Below, in pieces: positions 60,180-64,000 of a stretch of DNA of 64,000 bases. Below the pieces are notes generated by a model. The model saw nothing but the letters and a program-made list of their open reading frames with translations. It was not told where the DNA came from and ran no database searches. The stretch covers positions 372,001 to 436,000 of the forward strand of contig MNCI01027002.1 in NCBI GenBank assembly GCA_015680685.1. The letters are read 5' to 3'. This stretch comes from Gnetum montanum. Taxonomy: Eukaryota; Streptophyta; Gnetopsida; Gnetales; Gnetaceae. Position 1 is the stretch's first letter; every line of letters starts with the position of its first letter. Both the position numbers and the translations under genes were made by a program.

Positions 60180-61400
60180 AAATTTTAACACTATTTCAAA
60201 AATGCATGGAACCTACCTACCCACTTATTAATTCTTGTCATGGTCAAAAATCTTAGTCATGGGGGAGATGCCCCATCCTAAAATCAATAATTAATAAGTG
60301 TTTTCCATCTTTTTGTTTTATACTTTTTTATCATTTTCTTATTTTTTGATACCAATTTTTCTTATCTTTTTCAATTATATTTGTCCACACTTTATTTTCA
60401 TTTCCTTTATTAGTAATCTCATTTATGAATAACATGACATCATGTAGTCTATTGAGGTGAGGTTTTCTCTATGTTGTCAAAGTCATGAGGATTGACTATC
60501 TAGACAATGAGGCCACGTCATCCATCCATCCATCCCATTAATAAGAGGTTCTTACCATGGTCATAATGATATTATTTTCCATTATGAAACTAAGAATAAT
60601 CTCATAGTCATTATGCCTAAATGGAAAACTAAGAACTTTGAGCTCTACATGAAACCTTCCCACCAATCACAAAGCTTCATTTTCCATGCCAAATGGTCCC
60701 ATGAAATGTAATTTTAAAGACCCCCAAAATTGGGTGGAAGTCAATATCGGCTACCTAATGTTGGGTACCTGATATCAAGTCCACAAAAACCTATAAATAG
60801 GACCCTCATGATGCCTCAAAATTAATTCCTTAAATTGTTGCTAGGGAAGTTTTTTCATTTTTCTCTCTCGACCAAGAGCTCTGAGAATCTAACTTCCATA
60901 CGCAATATCTTGATCCATACCCATTCGATTTCCTTAGTTTTTGAACCTATTTAATCCTAGAGTTCTCAATTCCATTGAGAAGGGCTGCTTGTGTGGAAAA
61001 CTTGTGCCAATTTTTCAAAATTTACTATTACTTGAAATGCATTATGAGGGTAAGAATGTCAAAAAAAACTTCAGTGTTTTAATGAACAATTAGTCATATG
61101 TATGCTAGAACCTTTAATTATCTCACTTAAGGAATCATAATTATCATTATTAGCCATAAAAAAGGGAAAAGAAGTCAATTGCAAAGGGTCATAAAAGAAG
61201 GTAATGCTTTTTGAGCATTCTTCTTTAAATTTTTCTAACTCTGCAGTCACATGAACTAAGAACTTAATGGAGCTAAGGACATGAGTAAGAGATAAATCTG
61301 TTCATGATAAATGAAAAACACCCTAGTAACCCATTATCCTTGATTGATTGTAGATGGCCTAAAAAAAAGGAGGACAAGAAGGACCTTTGTAGGGTGTAAG
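60180..61400 (+). other. Non-coding region between gag and the ORF of D
   Basis: Contains GTCATGGGGG (60,256-60,265), a T-rich tract (60,310-60,400), CCAT repeats (60,517-60,533) and the TATA block. No coding frame. Confidence 0.65.
60792..60799 (+). promoter_or_regulatory. Internal TATA box upstream of the envelope-position ORF of D
   Basis: CCTATAAATAGG follows a 35-base block with TATCGGC, GGGTACC and GATATC words (60,746-60,780). The arrangement copies an LTR U3, but no TGATGAG terminus lies nearby. Confidence 0.5.
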
Positions 61401-61572
61401 AAAACACCTAAGAGTTGGTAGAGGTAAACTAGGAGAACAAGGCCCACTAGCCCAGCATGATGAATAAGAGGCCCAATCATTTAGTGTTTATGAAGAGGCC
61501 CTTGTTATAGGGTAGTCAGTCCAAGTAGAGGCTATAGGATCATAGGCTCAAGCACAAATACAACACCTCACA

Positions 61573-64000
61573 TTGTTCCAAGAATGCCTCCAAGCCATCC
61601 AGGAGCAATCCATGTTGACCATGATCATTGTGGAAATGAACTTCAGCCCATTCATGGAATTTGTCCCTAAGGTGATCAAAACTCAGCTTCAGGCATTGTC
61701 TTTATGGCACACTCTTTTTGAAAGTGGTGAGTACCTCAATGAGATGTACCAATTCTAGCACAATAAAGAGGAGGGTACCATCATTAACATTGGCAAAATT
61801 TCTATTTCTTTCTTAGTCAAGGTCATTGCAGAGGCTCTGAACATACCCAATGTGAGGGCCAAGTTAGCACACATGTCCACAAGGTCTGACGTACAAACAA
61901 GGAAGCTATGGCTGAAATGGGCATATAACAAGGAAGATAAATTATACAATGAGCTAGCTCTCAAAGAGAAAATTTATTTCAAAATCAGCACATACCATAT
62001 CTTCCCCACTAAAGGGCTAAACAACATATCAACCTATGCAGCCAAAGGAAGTGCAATCTTGATGGGAAAATACAATGTTAACCTTGCCCAATTATACTTC
62101 ACAGAAATTCAACGGTAGTTCGAGGAAAGAAAGGTAGGGAAGTTGACACTTTCATTCCCTTGCCTAATCAAGAAGTTGTGCAAGCAAGCTAGAATCTTGG
62201 GCTACACCAATGATGTTTCCAAGAGGGCCCAAAATGCTTCATTCTCTAAGTTGCTCAAACTAGCAACACCAAGAAAAGACCTTGGTGAAGAGTAAGAATA
62301 CGAAAAACAAAAGGAACAAGAACAGGAACTAGAGAAGGAGACAAAATAAGAACCAAAGCAATGACAAGAGCCACAAGTTTCACCACCACTACTGTAAGAT
62401 TATGGGCCAGCAATGAGCCATCTGTAGCAAATTGCTAAAATTCTTAGCTAGGAAAGTAGAGACGAAACCAACCTCTTTCAAGTCATTGATGTTGTTGTTC
62501 ATCCCATAGTCTCTATTGATCCATCAAGGGGATAGATCTCTTTGCAATCAAGGGGAGAATCCTAACTGTCACAATAGATCTCTAGGAATGCCACATCTTT
62601 TTAAGTGATGCTTGAAACTAGAGAAGGTGCCACAATTGTCATCATGCAGCATCAAGATGTTGTAGGCACAACAAAATTTATAACAAACCACATTAAAGAA
62701 TCCTTTAATGTGCCTATTGTGCTCCTAGTAAACTTAATTAGAACCAGAGATGCATAGATGGTAGCCAAAACTTCAATGACTCCTGTGGATCATGAGGATG
62801 TAATTGATAAATTACTACAAACTAGGAAAGCCATGACAACCCTCTTCGACATTCCTAGTGATGTTACTACAGTTCAATCCATCCTCATAGCCACCAAAGG
62901 AAAACTGCTCGTGGTAGAGACCAGGGAAAAGTAAGCAGAAGTAGAGGTACACCAATTACAACAAGAGTTCATTGCCCTAAGGGTCAAAAGAAGGGATCCT
63001 TCCAAATTCATTTTATCTAACTAGCTTAAGTAGTTTTGAGAAAAGTAGCTGGACCAATTAATTAAGTAGAATAAAGCAACTAAACAGGAAAATGAGAAAG
63101 CAGTCTAGAATGCCTTAGCCACCGAAGCCTAAGCATATGTTTATGCAAAGGAATCGACTGCCATGCAGGAGGAAAATAAGTAGCTTGTTGCTAACAATGT
63201 AAGGTTGACCACCATTGAAAATCAGAAAAACATCTTCAAGGAGAGTATCCACCAATTGAGGGAGCAACTGGTGAGGATCAACTAGGACATAAGTAGATTG
63301 GCTAGAGAGAACTAAATCCTCTCAATAGAGGAGATATGCACTATATGTCAAAAGTCTACAATTGAGATAAGTGCATGGCAAAATGATGTCAAAAACCATG
63401 AGAAGTTGAAAAAGCACTTCTGAGATTAGATTGGCATGTACAAGAAAATCATCAAAAAAGAAATATAGATGGTAAGGACTTGCATTAGTTCCATGTCAGT
63501 GCAAAACCCTAATTGGCAACCCATCTTGGATAGCTATGCCCTAGTCGACCAAGTGGAAGTGAAAAACAAGGACCTATAGATTAAGGATTTGAAAGAGGAC
63601 ATGGTGTTAGCTAACCTTTGTTATGCTAACCTTGCCATGTTAACAATAGTTTGGCCCAAAAATGAATTGAAATAATAAGTAGCAACCACTTATGCTTTAT
63701 ATGAGAAAGAGTTTGTAGATAGGAAAGATGTTCTATAGAAACTCCACGTGGAAAACTTGAAACTAGAAACAATTAAGGCTTACTACCATGGGCAAAGAGA
63801 TGTAGCTTTAGACTTGGCCAAGAAACTAATAGATTATCATAAATTAAGAGAAAAGGCTTGGGCTTTTGAGGAGAAACAGAGGTAGTTTGCAACATGGTAC
63901 ATGAAAGCCAATCAGATGTTCCCATAGTTGCCATGTTCATGGGATGTACCAGCTTCAATACACATTGGATCATTAGCTTAGACGATGCATGACCTGAGAA
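61573..64000 (+). pseudogene. Envelope-position ORF of D (PF20167-like plus long coiled coil), best copy
   Basis: The same frame is readable at 61,573, 61,852, 62,833, 63,361 and 63,901, giving more than 800 codons that continue past the edge. Residues 1-240 hold A-E-A-L-N-I-P-N, a W-L-K-W-A-Y segment, T-K-G-L-N-N-I-S-T, then G-K-Y-N-V-N-L-A-Q-L and SFPCLIKKLCKQA, which I match to PF20167-type plant domains. The rest is lysine-, glutamate- and glutamine-rich coiled coil. About thirty nonsense codons, almost all TAG or TAA, interrupt it (first at 61,756 and 62,116). Many sit where glutamine suits the context. No transmembrane segment or signal peptide was seen in this part, which argues against a classical envelope protein. 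The function is unknown. Confidence 0.6.

Larger units (their letters stand above)
57772..64000 (+). mobile_element. D: pol-less element with gag and envelope-position ORF
   Basis: It starts TGATGAG inside the C integrase after GATTT. The order is a shortened LTR, gag, a degenerate proline-rich stretch, a GTCATGGGGG box (60,256), a T-rich tract, a TATA block and a long PF20167-like ORF reaching the window edge. Protease is largely deleted and RT, RNase H and integrase are absent, as in E1. Confidence 0.8.

Overview
The window looks like repeat-dominated nuclear DNA from a seed plant with a large genome. I favour a gymnosperm, but this is inference. The support is near-total occupation by old, nested LTR retrotransposons, heavy CpG and CHG decay, and only one gene-like locus (25.2-25.8 kb). 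There are no bacterial operons, rRNA genes or CRISPR arrays. A 573-base run of N sits at 29,947-30,519.

Most elements belong to one Ty3/gypsy Athila-like family. Its LTRs begin TGATGAG and end CTCATCA, its primer site matches tRNA-Asp, and its order is gag, protease, RT, RNase H, integrase, then an optional long ORF in the envelope position. Copies are: H (+, 1-3,684, 3' half), A (-, 3,685-12,875), a solo LTR (-, 21,596-22,500), an LTR fragment (-, 27,680-28,491), E1 (+, 28,492-35,526, gag-protease only), B (-, about 40,065-45,793), C (-, 46,710-57,771) and D (+, 57,772 to the right edge, pol-less). Ty1/copia is represented by an element at 14,967-19,336 (-) and an RT fragment at 45,794-46,709 (-), into which C is inserted.

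The one gene-like locus is a hevein-type chitin-binding peptide gene. It has a signal peptide and tandem cysteine-rich domains, and is broken by a 43-base duplication and a 16-base deletion.

Elements nest as follows. C sits in a copia relic. Inside C are a solo LTR with perfect target duplications (48,821-49,777), a 2.97-kb element with inverted terminal repeats that encloses a complete Ty3 gag frame (54,454-57,421), and D. E1 abuts a minus-strand LTR of its own family. A different LTR-like sequence (35,527-40,048) holds a 2.9-kb solo LTR with perfect target duplications (35,991-38,867).

The strongest leads are: (1) the inverted-repeat element carrying gag; (2) a TATA-bearing promoter-like block upstream of the envelope-position ORF in all three elements that have that ORF; (3) two pol-less elements joining gag-protease to the post-integrase region in the same way; (4) short palindromic modules next to the TATA box that differ between copies of one LTR family. 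Elements are broken mainly by nonsense codons rather than frameshifts, which fits silencing-associated deamination of cytosine.
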